A DNA stretch of 5,229 nucleotides from CAYGSN01 sp964352675. Its GTDB lineage: Bacteria > Pseudomonadota > Alphaproteobacteria > Micavibrionales > Micavibrionaceae. Shown piece after piece: positions 1 to 5,229 of this stretch. Position numbers and translations under genes: made by a program. The notes beneath the pieces are model-generated. The model was not told the DNA's origin and made no database searches. It was given only the letters and a program-made list of their open reading frames with translations. Each line of letters opens with the position of its first letter. Position 1 is the stretch's first letter. Location of the stretch: contig CAYGSN010000052.1 in assembly GCA_964352675.1 (NCBI GenBank), forward strand, positions 1 through 5,229, given 5' to 3'.

Positions 1-53
1 GCGCCTCGTTTACACCGAGGATGTCGGCAGTTCGACCCTGTCATCGCCCACCA
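1..53 (+). tRNA. tRNA-Val(UAC), 3' portion (5' end outside window)
   Basis: The visible part folds as the 3' half of a tRNA. The anticodon stem is CCTCG (4-8) paired with CGAGG (16-20), closing the 7-base loop TTTACAC (9-15), so the anticodon is TAC (11-13), which reads GUA and specifies valine. The variable region is 21-25. The T stem is GGCAG (26-30) with CTGTC (38-42), including one G-T pair, around the loop TTCGACC. The 3' acceptor strand is 43-49, the discriminator is A50, and CCA is encoded at 51-53. The D arm and 5' acceptor strand lie before the window, so acceptor pairing cannot be checked. Confidence 0.93.
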
Positions 54-71
54 TTATTCCTCTTTAAATCT

Positions 72-100
72 TTGACGAACCGGCTCCTTGGCGCTATATA
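72..100 (+). promoter_or_regulatory. Probable sigma-70 promoter of ispG, possibly giving a leaderless mRNA
   Basis: A -35 element TTGACG (72-77, five of six consensus bases) and a -10 element TATATA (95-100, five of six) are separated by exactly 17 bases. The usual distance puts the transcription start about position 107, which is the A of the ispG ATG. No Shine-Dalgarno-like sequence precedes that ATG, which fits leaderless initiation. A 5-bp inverted repeat, GCGCT (91-95) with AGCGC (102-106), spans the -10 element and might be an operator. The exact start site is inferred from spacing only. Read-through from the upstream tRNA-Val could also contribute transcripts. Confidence 0.62.
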
Positions 101-106
101 AAGCGC

Positions 107-1354
107 ATGGTCCAGATCACACAAAACCCGCGTCATAAAACCCATGCGGTGAAAATCCGCAATATCGCTGTTGGCGGGGACAATCCTGTGCGCGTGCAAT
201 CCATGACCAACACGGATACGGCGGATGTGGAGAAAACCTATGAGCAGGTCAGGGCGCTGTTTCTTGCCGGGTCCGAAATTGTTCGCGTGACGGTCAATAA
301 TGATGAGGCGGCGCGCGGTGTTGTGGCGCTGCGCGAACGCCTCGATAAAGAAGGCCTCGATGTCCCGTTGGCCGGGTGTTTTCATTATAATGGCCATAAA
401 CTCCTCACCGATTACCCAGAGCTTTGTGAAGCCCTTGATAAATACCGCATCAATCCCGGCAATGTCGGCTTTGGGCAAAAGCGTGATACGCAGTTTGAGA
501 TCATGATCGAAAAGGCCATTGAATATAATAAGGCCGTGCGCATTGGCGTGAATTGGGGCTCTTTGGATGCCGATCTGGCCACAAAGCTGATGGATGAGAA
601 CGGGCAGCGGGAGGAGCCGTGGGAGGCTGATGCAGTCATGCGCGAGACATTGGTGCAATCGGCTTTGATTAGTGCAGAAAAAGCCGAGAAAATAGGATTG
701 CGCGCCGATCAGATTATCCTCTCGGCCAAAGTCTCCCGCGTGCAGGATTTGATTGCTGTGTATCGTGAGCTGGCAAAACGCTCAAACTATGCGCTGCATC
801 TGGGTCTGACGGAGGCCGGGATGGGCTCCAAAGGCATTGTCGCCACCGCGCTGGGCGAAGGCATTCTTCTCAATGAGGGGATCGGGGATACGATCCGCGC
901 TTCCCTAACACCTGAACCGAATGGTGACCGTACGCTTGAGGTCAAAGTCTGCCAGGAAATATTGCAATCTCTCGGCATCCGTTCCTTCGCGCCGGAGGTG
1001 AGTGCCTGCCCCGGCTGTGGGCGCACAACCTCTACGTTTTTCCAGGAACTCGCACAACAAATTCAACGCTATCTCGATGTCAAAATGCCGGTCTGGAAAG
1101 AGCAATATCCTGGCGTGGAAACCATGAAGGTCGCGGTGATGGGCTGCATCGTCAATGGCCCCGGTGAAAGCAAGCACGCGGATATCGGGATCAGTCTGCC
1201 CGGTACGGGCGAAAGCCCCGTTGCACCCGTTTTTACCGACGGCAAAAAATCCCATACCTTGCGCGGAGATGCGATAGCCGAAGAGTTTCAGGCGCTGGTT
1301 GAGGCGTATGTGGTGAACCGCTATGGGAATGGTTCTGCAAAAAAGGTTGCTTAA
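107..1354 (+). CDS. ispG: 4-hydroxy-3-methylbut-2-enyl diphosphate synthase (IspG/GcpE)
   Basis: This is the penultimate enzyme of the MEP isoprenoid pathway. It reductively opens 2-C-methyl-D-erythritol 2,4-cyclodiphosphate to HMBPP using a [4Fe-4S] cluster in the cytosol. The 415-residue protein has the N-terminal TIM-barrel hallmarks: VQSMTNTDT (about 30-38), RINPGNVG (114-121), RIGVNWGSL (145-153) and LHLGLTEAG (230-238). The cluster-binding end is also present, with Cys301 and Cys304 in CPGCGRT, and Cys347 and Glu354 in MGCIVNGPGE. These match the Cys270/Cys273/Cys305/Glu312 set of the E. coli enzyme. The interval between Cys304 and Cys347 is 11 residues longer than in E. coli, in keeping with the long alphaproteobacterial form. 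ATG 107 is the only usable start: the upstream in-frame stop is at 65-67 with no other ATG, GTG or TTG between, and the next Met is inside the conserved VQSMTNT motif. There is no ribosome binding site. The stop codon directly abuts that of the convergent gene. Confidence 0.97.
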   Translation: MVQITQNPRHKTHAVKIRNIAVGGDNPVRVQSMTNTDTADVEKTYEQVRALFLAGSEIVRVTVNNDEAARGVVALRERLDKEGLDVPLAGCFHYNGHKLLTDYPELCEALDKYRINPGNVGFGQKRDTQFEIMIEKAIEYNKAVRIGVNWGSLDADLATKLMDENGQREEPWEADAVMRETLVQSALISAEKAEKIGLRADQIILSAKVSRVQDLIAVYRELAKRSNYALHLGLTEAGMGSKGIVATALGEGILLNEGIGDTIRASLTPEPNGDRTLEVKVCQEILQSLGIRSFAPEVSACPGCGRTTSTFFQELAQQIQRYLDVKMPVWKEQYPGVETMKVAVMGCIVNGPGESKHADIGISLPGTGESPVAPVFTDGKKSHTLRGDAIAEEFQALVEAYVVNRYGNGSAKKVA

Positions 1355-2308
1355 TTACCCCTGGCCATTATAGACCGGCGGCGCCCAATTTCCTGCTATA
1401 GGCGCAGAAATCTGTGCCGCATTTTTTATACGATCAGCAAGATACAAACGGGCTTCCCTTTTATCATGGTGTATTTCCTGCCGAATGGACCCTATGAAAG
1501 CACCCTGGAGCACACCTTTAATTCTGTCATAATCCTTATCAGATAAACCACTTAAACTTTTCTCTGGTTGGAGTAAAGATTCATGATCCATTGACCGGCG
1601 CGTCACCAAAACAAGAACGCCAGATTGAGCGGCGTTTGCTGTGGCGTGCGCAACCTCCGGATCGTTAATATCTTTATCAATCGCAATAACATCATAATTA
1701 CCCCTGATCGCGGTGTTAACGGCTTCGGCGAGGGTATCAATATCGCTTCCAACCTCAATCTGGCTAATGGTGCTCTTTCCAGGCGTGTGAATAGCCTCAG
1801 CGGGTTCGCCCACAAGCATAATGCGCTTGCCTGCTTCGCGGCCCAGATCGCCAACAAGGGCATTGAGCATTCCAGATCGGCCATGACCCACCTGGCTGCT
1901 CAGGATAACCAGCCCAGGGCCAGAGCGTGTCATTTTTTGTACATCATCTGGAAGTCCAAGTTCTTTAGGCGTTATTACAGGGGGCACAAGCTTAAGGTCC
2001 ATAGAGATATCTCCTCTGCCTTTATGAAGTGCTGCACGCACGCGGCCCAAGGTAAAATATCCAAAAGCAAAAGTGACATGGCCTTTTTCTTGAAGCGTTT
2101 GCTTTGAACGTTCTGGAGTTAAGGACTTCATAAATCCAACCATATCTTCGCTCTCAAGAACTCTACTATCATCGTAAGGGGTCATTTCTCCATTGATACG
2201 AACCCGAACGGGTTGACCGGCATCCAAGTGAATATGGTGAGCGTTTTCTGCAAAGGCTGTATCTAAAACTTTATCAATTTGTATGCGTTCTGGGGCTGAT
2301 TCTGACAT
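1355..2308 (-). CDS. PilT/GspE-family secretion-type ATPase homologue with degenerate nucleotide-binding motifs
   Basis: The 317-residue protein aligns along its length with PilT-type hexameric ATPases, which power retraction of type IV pili from the cytoplasmic face of the inner membrane. Residues 1-110 resemble the PilT N-terminal PAS-like domain, including AHHIHLDAGQPVRVRINGEM (22-42 region; PilT has SDLHLSAG followed by a basic-hydrophobic strand). Residues 115-290 resemble the RecA-like core, with GLVIL before the P-loop, an EPAE Asp-box remnant (168-171), an AxNTAIRxNYDVIAI strand (196-210), ANAAQSGVLVLVT (224-236) and a C-terminal FIGSIRQEI helix (271-279). The key residues differ. The Walker A Lys is Arg144 (SQVGHGRSG, 138-146). 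The Asp-box ED is Gly167-Glu168. The Walker B GE is replaced around Asp211-Lys212-Asp213. The His-box TLHT is TRRS (236-239). The frame is intact and preceded by a strong Shine-Dalgarno, so it is not an obvious pseudogene. Loss of ATPase activity is inferred; a regulatory or assembly role, or divergent activity, is possible. No pilus gene is adjacent. Confidence 0.72.
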   Translation of the reverse strand: MSESAPERIQIDKVLDTAFAENAHHIHLDAGQPVRVRINGEMTPYDDSRVLESEDMVGFMKSLTPERSKQTLQEKGHVTFAFGYFTLGRVRAALHKGRGDISMDLKLVPPVITPKELGLPDDVQKMTRSGPGLVILSSQVGHGRSGMLNALVGDLGREAGKRIMLVGEPAEAIHTPGKSTISQIEVGSDIDTLAEAVNTAIRGNYDVIAIDKDINDPEVAHATANAAQSGVLVLVTRRSMDHESLLQPEKSLSGLSDKDYDRIKGVLQGAFIGSIRQEIHHDKREARLYLADRIKNAAQISAPIAGNWAPPVYNGQG

Positions 2309-2314
2309 GTGTTA

Positions 2315-2320
2315 CTCCTT
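2315..2320 (-). promoter_or_regulatory. Strong Shine-Dalgarno of the PilT-like gene
   Basis: Read on the minus strand this is AAGGAG inside AAAAGGAGT, six bases (TAACAC) before the ATG at 2308-2306. It is the best ribosome binding site in the window. It fixes the start of the PilT-like gene and argues that the gene is translated despite its altered active-site motifs. Confidence 0.85.
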
Positions 2321-2370
2321 TTACTCAATTTTTGAAAATTAGTTACTTTTATGTTTAAGGCGTTATGTTC

Positions 2371-2384
2371 TGAATTGCAATTCA
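2371..2384. promoter_or_regulatory. Perfect 14-bp palindrome, candidate operator in divergent intergenic region
   Basis: TGAATTGCAATTCA is identical to its own reverse complement and lies near the middle of the 124-base gap between the divergent PilT-like gene and gabD. Size, perfect symmetry and position fit the binding site of a dimeric repressor or activator that could act on one or both genes. The rest of the gap is AT-rich. It holds a 7-bp direct repeat TTATGTT (2349-2355 and 2363-2369) and the inverted repeat AATTTT-TG-AAAATT (2327-2340). I could not identify a convincing -35/-10 pair for either gene. The regulator is unknown and none is encoded in the window. Confidence 0.45.
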
Positions 2385-2432
2385 AAGTTTTCTGACCTTT
2401 TTAATTGCTTATCTTCGTGATAAATAGAGACC

Positions 2433-3899
2433 ATGTCTATGAATCTTAAAAACAAAAAATTACTCCAAACCAAGGGCTATATTAATGGTCAATGGGTTGC
2501 GTCTGAAAACGGCGCGGAATATGAAGTTGCCAATCCCTCTAACGGCGAATTGATCGGTACGGTTGCCGATTTAAAAGTCAAAGACACGCAAAAAGCTATT
2601 CGTGTGGCTGAAAACACCTTCAAAACATGGTCGAAAACCACAGCCAAAGAGCGTGCCAAAATTTTGCGCAAATGGGCTGACTTGGTGATAGAAAATCAAG
2701 AAGATCTGGCGCAGATTATGACGGCGGAGCAGGGCAAGCCCTTATCCGAGTCCCGCGGTGAAATCGCCTATGGCGCGAGTTTTCTGGAATGGTTCGGGGA
2801 GGAAGGCAAGCGCGCTTACGGCGATACGATTCCCTCTCCCATTAACGGCGCGCGTATTGTAACAATCAAACAGCCCATCGGTGTGGCGGCGATGATTACC
2901 CCTTGGAATTTCCCTTCAGCCATGATTACGCGCAAGGCAGGTCCGGCTCTGGCAGCCGGATGCACGGTGGTGTGCAAACCCTCGAAAGAAACACCGTTTT
3001 CGGCTCTGGCTCTGGCTGTTTTGGCCGAAGAGGCGGGCGTTCCAGCCGGTGTGTTTAATGTCATTCCATCCTCTTATTCCAAGGAGATTGGTCAGGAGAT
3101 CTGCGAAAATCCTGCGGTGCGGAAGCTCTCCTTCACCGGGTCTACGGCGATTGGCAAGATATTGATGAAGCAATCGGCGGACACGCTGAAAAAACTCTCG
3201 CTGGAGCTGGGCGGTAATGCGCCCTTTATCGTGTTTGAGGATGCCGATTTGGACGCGGCTGTTGACGGCGCAATTGCCTGTAAATTCCGCAATGCGGGCC
3301 AGACTTGCGTCTGCGCCAACCGTATCTATGTGCAGGACAGCATTCATGATGAATTCGCCAAACGCCTGGCGGAAAAAGTCTCCAAAATGAAAGTCGGGGA
3401 CGGGTTTGAAGACGGCACGCAGATCGGCCCGATGATCAATGAAGATGCGGTGCGCAAGACCATAGATTTTGTGGAAGATGCGCGCACCAAGGGCGCTGGC
3501 GTTGAAACCGGCGGAAAGCGCCATGAAAAGGGCGGCTGTTTCTATGAGCCGACCGTTCTGACCAATGTATCGCAGGATATGAAAGTCGCGTGTGACGAGA
3601 TTTTCGGCCCTGTTGCGCCTTTGTTTAAATTCGCTGACGAAGAAGATGTCATCCACAAAGCCAACGATACCAATTACGGCCTGGCCGCATATTTCTACGC
3701 AAGAGATCTCGGTACTGTTTGGCGCGTGGCCGAAGCGCTGGAATTCGGGATGGTCGCGGTGAATACGCCGATCCTGTCCACCGAAGTCGCCCCCTTTGGC
3801 GGGGTCAAGGAATCAGGTTTCGGCCGTGAAGGCGGGCATCAGGGGCTGGATGAATATCTTGAAGTCAAATACATCCTTATGGGCGGCGTGAATACCTAA
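2433..3899 (+). CDS. gabD: Succinate-semialdehyde dehydrogenase, NAD(P)+-dependent aldehyde dehydrogenase family
   Basis: It oxidises succinate semialdehyde to succinate, the last step of GABA breakdown into the TCA cycle, in the cytosol. The 488-residue length and close line-by-line resemblance to E. coli GabD (EQGKPLxExxGEIxYxASFxEWFxEEGKR, KFRNAGQTCVCANR) separate it from generic aldehyde dehydrogenases. Visible active-site parts are Asn159 in PWNF, Lys182 in CKPS, the glycine-rich FTGSTAIG (234-241), general base Glu258 in LELGG and nucleophile Cys292 in GQTCVCAN. Nearby Cys294 could form a redox-sensitive disulfide with it, as described for GabD homologues. The position that carries Glu in NAD-specific relatives (KxAEQTP) is Lys185 here (KPSKETP), so NADP use is likely but inferred. 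Two starts are possible: ATG 2433, and ATG 2439, which sits 8 bases after a weak AGAGA (2426-2430), a better spacing than the 2 bases for ATG 2433. The difference is two residues. It is divergent from the PilT-like gene and precedes ald by 94 bases. Confidence 0.93.
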   Translation: MSMNLKNKKLLQTKGYINGQWVASENGAEYEVANPSNGELIGTVADLKVKDTQKAIRVAENTFKTWSKTTAKERAKILRKWADLVIENQEDLAQIMTAEQGKPLSESRGEIAYGASFLEWFGEEGKRAYGDTIPSPINGARIVTIKQPIGVAAMITPWNFPSAMITRKAGPALAAGCTVVCKPSKETPFSALALAVLAEEAGVPAGVFNVIPSSYSKEIGQEICENPAVRKLSFTGSTAIGKILMKQSADTLKKLSLELGGNAPFIVFEDADLDAAVDGAIACKFRNAGQTCVCANRIYVQDSIHDEFAKRLAEKVSKMKVGDGFEDGTQIGPMINEDAVRKTIDFVEDARTKGAGVETGGKRHEKGGCFYEPTVLTNVSQDMKVACDEIFGPVAPLFKFADEEDVIHKANDTNYGLAAYFYARDLGTVWRVAEALEFGMVAVNTPILSTEVAPFGGVKESGFGREGGHQGLDEYLEVKYILMGGVNT

Positions 3900-3981
3900 A
3901 ATTGCTGCAGCGCGTCTTGCTTGTCTTTTGTTTTAACGGCATATTTCCGTCTAGTTTACTGCGTTTGGCTTAAGCAAAAAC

Positions 3982-3988
3982 GAAGGTG
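3982..3988 (+). promoter_or_regulatory. Ribosome binding site of ald
   Basis: GAAGGTG lies just before the ald ATG at 3994, with seven bases between the AAGG core and the start codon. It gives ald its own translation start, whether the gene is transcribed alone or together with gabD across the 94-base gap. Confidence 0.75.
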
Positions 3989-3993
3989 AAATC

Positions 3994-5115
3994 ATGCTGA
4001 TTGGCGTTCCCAAAGAGATCAAGACACTGGAATATCGGGTGGGGCTGGTGCCTGACTCTGTGGCGGAGTTTGTGAAAGCCGGACATCAGGTGCTGGTGGA
4101 AACCGGAGCCGGGGCGGAAATCCACTACGCAGACGAGGCTTATATCGCTGCCGGAGCAAAAATTGCAGCCAACGCGGCAGAGGTCTTTGAAAAGGCCGAG
4201 ATGATTATCAAGGTGAAGGAGCCGCAGCCCGAAGAATGCAAGATGTTGCGCGAGGATCAGGTGCTGTTCACCTATTTGCACCTGGCTGCCGATCCGGCGC
4301 AGGCCAAGGGCCTGGTTGATTCCGGCTGTGTGGCGATTGCCTATGAAACTGTAACCGGAAAGGATGGTCGCAGCCTGCCGCTGCTGGCGCCGATGAGTGA
4401 GATCGCCGGACGTCTCTCTGTTCAGGTGGGGGCCTATTATACCCAAAAGCATATGGGCGGGCGCGGACGTCTGCTGAGCGGCATTCCGGGCGTAAAGCCG
4501 GGTAAAGTCCTTATTATTGGCGGCGGCGCTGCCGGGTTCCATGCGGCGCAGATGGCTTTTGGCATGGGCGCGAATGTAACGATTATGGAGCGTGACAACC
4601 AGCGTATCCGCTTTCTGGATGAGTATTTCCGTGGGCATGTGAATGTTCTTTATTCTTCGCCCAAAGTGCTGGAACGCTACGCCGCCAAGTCCCATCTGGT
4701 AATCGGGGCTGTGCTGGTTCCCGGAGCGTCTGCACCAAAATTACTGAAGCGGGAGCATTTAAAGAATATGTTACCAGGCGCGGTGATGGTTGATATAGCG
4801 ATTGATCAGGGTGGATGTTTTGAATCCAGCCGCCCGACTTCACATGCCGAACCGGTTTATACAGAGGATGGCGTTATTCATTATTGTGTTACCAATATGC
4901 CGGGTGCTGTGCCGCTGACATCCGCCCTGGCTCTTAATCATGCCGTTTTGCCATATGCGCTGGAGCTGGCTAATAAGGGCTGGAAAAAGGTCCTGAATGA
5001 GGACAAAAACTTCCGAAACGGGCTGAATGTCTGCCAAGGGGAGATCACCCATAAGGAAGTAGCTGAATCCCTGAATATGGCTTTCAATCCGGAGCCCGCA
5101 GCCCTTGCCGCGTAA
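3994..5115 (+). CDS. ald: Alanine dehydrogenase
   Basis: It catalyses reversible NAD+-dependent oxidative deamination of L-alanine to pyruvate and ammonium, in the cytosol and usually as a hexamer. The 373-residue length is typical of the family. The N-terminal catalytic domain begins MLIGVPKEIK and holds the expected substrate residues Arg15 (EYRVGLVP), Lys75 (KVKEP) and His96 (FTYLHLAA). The Rossmann NAD domain has the GGGAAG fingerprint (176-181), with acidic Glu199 at the end of the second strand, where the mycobacterial enzyme has Asp198; this points to NAD rather than NADP. Catalytic Asp271 lies in VDIAIDQGGCFE, and the conserved VIGAVLVPGAxAPKL (236-250) and CVTNMPGAVP (298-307) follow. 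The APMSEIAGRLSVQVGA segment (132-147) separates it from transhydrogenase alpha subunits, which are longer. All key residues are present, so it should be active. A good ribosome binding site fixes the start. Its place after gabD suggests amino-acid or amine catabolism. Confidence 0.96.
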   Translation: MLIGVPKEIKTLEYRVGLVPDSVAEFVKAGHQVLVETGAGAEIHYADEAYIAAGAKIAANAAEVFEKAEMIIKVKEPQPEECKMLREDQVLFTYLHLAADPAQAKGLVDSGCVAIAYETVTGKDGRSLPLLAPMSEIAGRLSVQVGAYYTQKHMGGRGRLLSGIPGVKPGKVLIIGGGAAGFHAAQMAFGMGANVTIMERDNQRIRFLDEYFRGHVNVLYSSPKVLERYAAKSHLVIGAVLVPGASAPKLLKREHLKNMLPGAVMVDIAIDQGGCFESSRPTSHAEPVYTEDGVIHYCVTNMPGAVPLTSALALNHAVLPYALELANKGWKKVLNEDKNFRNGLNVCQGEITHKEVAESLNMAFNPEPAALAA

Positions 5116-5131
5116 ATAAGGCTAAATATCG

Positions 5132-5160
5132 TTGACAGGCAAATTCAATTGCTGTTAAAA
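5132..5160 (+). promoter_or_regulatory. Probable promoter of tRNA-Asp
   Basis: A perfect -35 TTGACA (5132-5137) is followed after 17 bases by TTAAAA (5155-5160), a poor -10 with three of six consensus bases. This would start transcription about 10 bases before the tRNA. A better -10 match, GATAAT (5161-5166), lies nearby but is 23 bases from the -35, too far for a normal promoter. The -35 assignment is firm by sequence and the -10 is uncertain. Confidence 0.5.
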
Positions 5161-5176
5161 GATAATCCTCTAGCGC

Positions 5177-5229
5177 GCGGGTGTAGCTCAGTTGGTTAGA
5201 GCGCCGCCCTGTCACGGCGGAGGCCGCGG
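5177..5229 (+). tRNA. tRNA-Asp(GUC), 5' portion (3' end outside window)
   Basis: The 5' acceptor strand GCGGGTG (5177-5183) is followed by TA, the D stem GCTC/GAGC (5186-5189 and 5199-5202) around AGTTGGTTA, and the anticodon stem CCGCC/GGCGG (5204-5208 and 5216-5220) around the loop CTGTCAC. The anticodon is GTC (5211-5213), aspartate. A five-base variable region and the first bases of the T stem follow before the window ends. Acceptor pairing and CCA cannot be seen. Confidence 0.95.

Noticed and set aside
41..658. 205-codon open frame on the minus strand opposite ispG
   Set aside because: The plus frame encodes a full, highly recognisable IspG. The minus translation shows no family motifs and overlaps the tRNA-Val 3' end, so it is a shadow of codon composition.
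1625..2107. 160-codon plus-strand open frame inside the PilT-like gene
   Set aside because: No recognisable domain, and the opposite strand has the PilT-type alignment and a strong ribosome binding site.
1355..2308. Calling the PilT-like gene a pseudogene
   Set aside because: There is no frameshift, internal stop or truncation, and the ribosome binding site is strong. Altered motifs alone do not show that the gene is dead.
2375..2425. Sigma-70 promoter for gabD in the divergent gap
   Set aside because: TTGCAA, CTGACC and other -35-like hexamers do not pair at 16-18 bases with a credible -10. The AT-rich sequence gives many weak matches.
2916..3656. 246-codon minus-strand open frame opposite gabD
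   Set aside because: Its length is notable, but the protein is rich in His, Arg and Phe as expected from reverse reading of a GC-balanced gene. GabD on the plus strand explains the conservation.
3917..3945. Possible ald promoter TTGCTT-N17-CATATT in the gabD-ald gap
   Set aside because: Spacing is ideal, but only three of six -35 and four of six -10 bases match. ald may equally be co-transcribed with gabD, so I do not list it as a feature.
3936..3950. Short hairpin ACGG/CCGT after gabD as a terminator
   Set aside because: Only four base pairs, and followed by CTAGTTTA rather than a T run.
3970..4695. 241-codon minus-strand open frame opposite ald
   Set aside because: Shadow of ald, which has all catalytic residues in place on the plus strand.

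Overview
This window looks like ordinary chromosomal DNA from a Gram-negative bacterium, most likely an alphaproteobacterium. The IspG has the long alphaproteobacterial form (CFHYNGHKLL and CPGCGRTTSTFF segments), the GabD and Ald are of proteobacterial type, and the tRNAs carry encoded CCA or alphaproteobacterial-looking arms. A finer placement, for example near Micavibrio-like lineages, is only a guess. There is no insertion sequence, CRISPR array or phage gene.

Layout: the window opens in the 3' part of a tRNA-Val(UAC) (1-53). A 53-base gap holds a near-consensus promoter whose predicted start point falls on the ATG of ispG (107-1354, +), an isoprenoid-pathway iron-sulfur enzyme. The stop codon of ispG directly abuts the stop codon of a convergent gene (1355-2308, -). 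That gene encodes a PilT/GspE-type ATPase homologue in which the Walker A, Asp-box, Walker B and His-box residues are all altered. It is intact, has a strong Shine-Dalgarno sequence, and is the most unusual object here. A 124-base AT-rich divergent region (2309-2432) carries a perfect 14-bp palindrome and separates it from gabD (2433-3899, +), succinate-semialdehyde dehydrogenase. After 94 bases comes ald (3994-5115, +), alanine dehydrogenase. A short gap with a TTGACA promoter element leads into a tRNA-Asp(GUC) that is cut by the window end (5177-5229).

How the genes relate: gabD and ald could work together in amine or GABA breakdown. A pyruvate-dependent GABA transaminase would make alanine and succinate semialdehyde, which Ald and GabD would return to pyruvate and succinate, but no transaminase is present in the window. 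ispG is housekeeping and appears independently transcribed. The PilT-like gene has no pilus or secretion genes beside it, so its partner is unknown. Its divergent arrangement with gabD around one palindrome suggests possible shared regulation. No rho-independent terminator with a clear stem and T tract was found.
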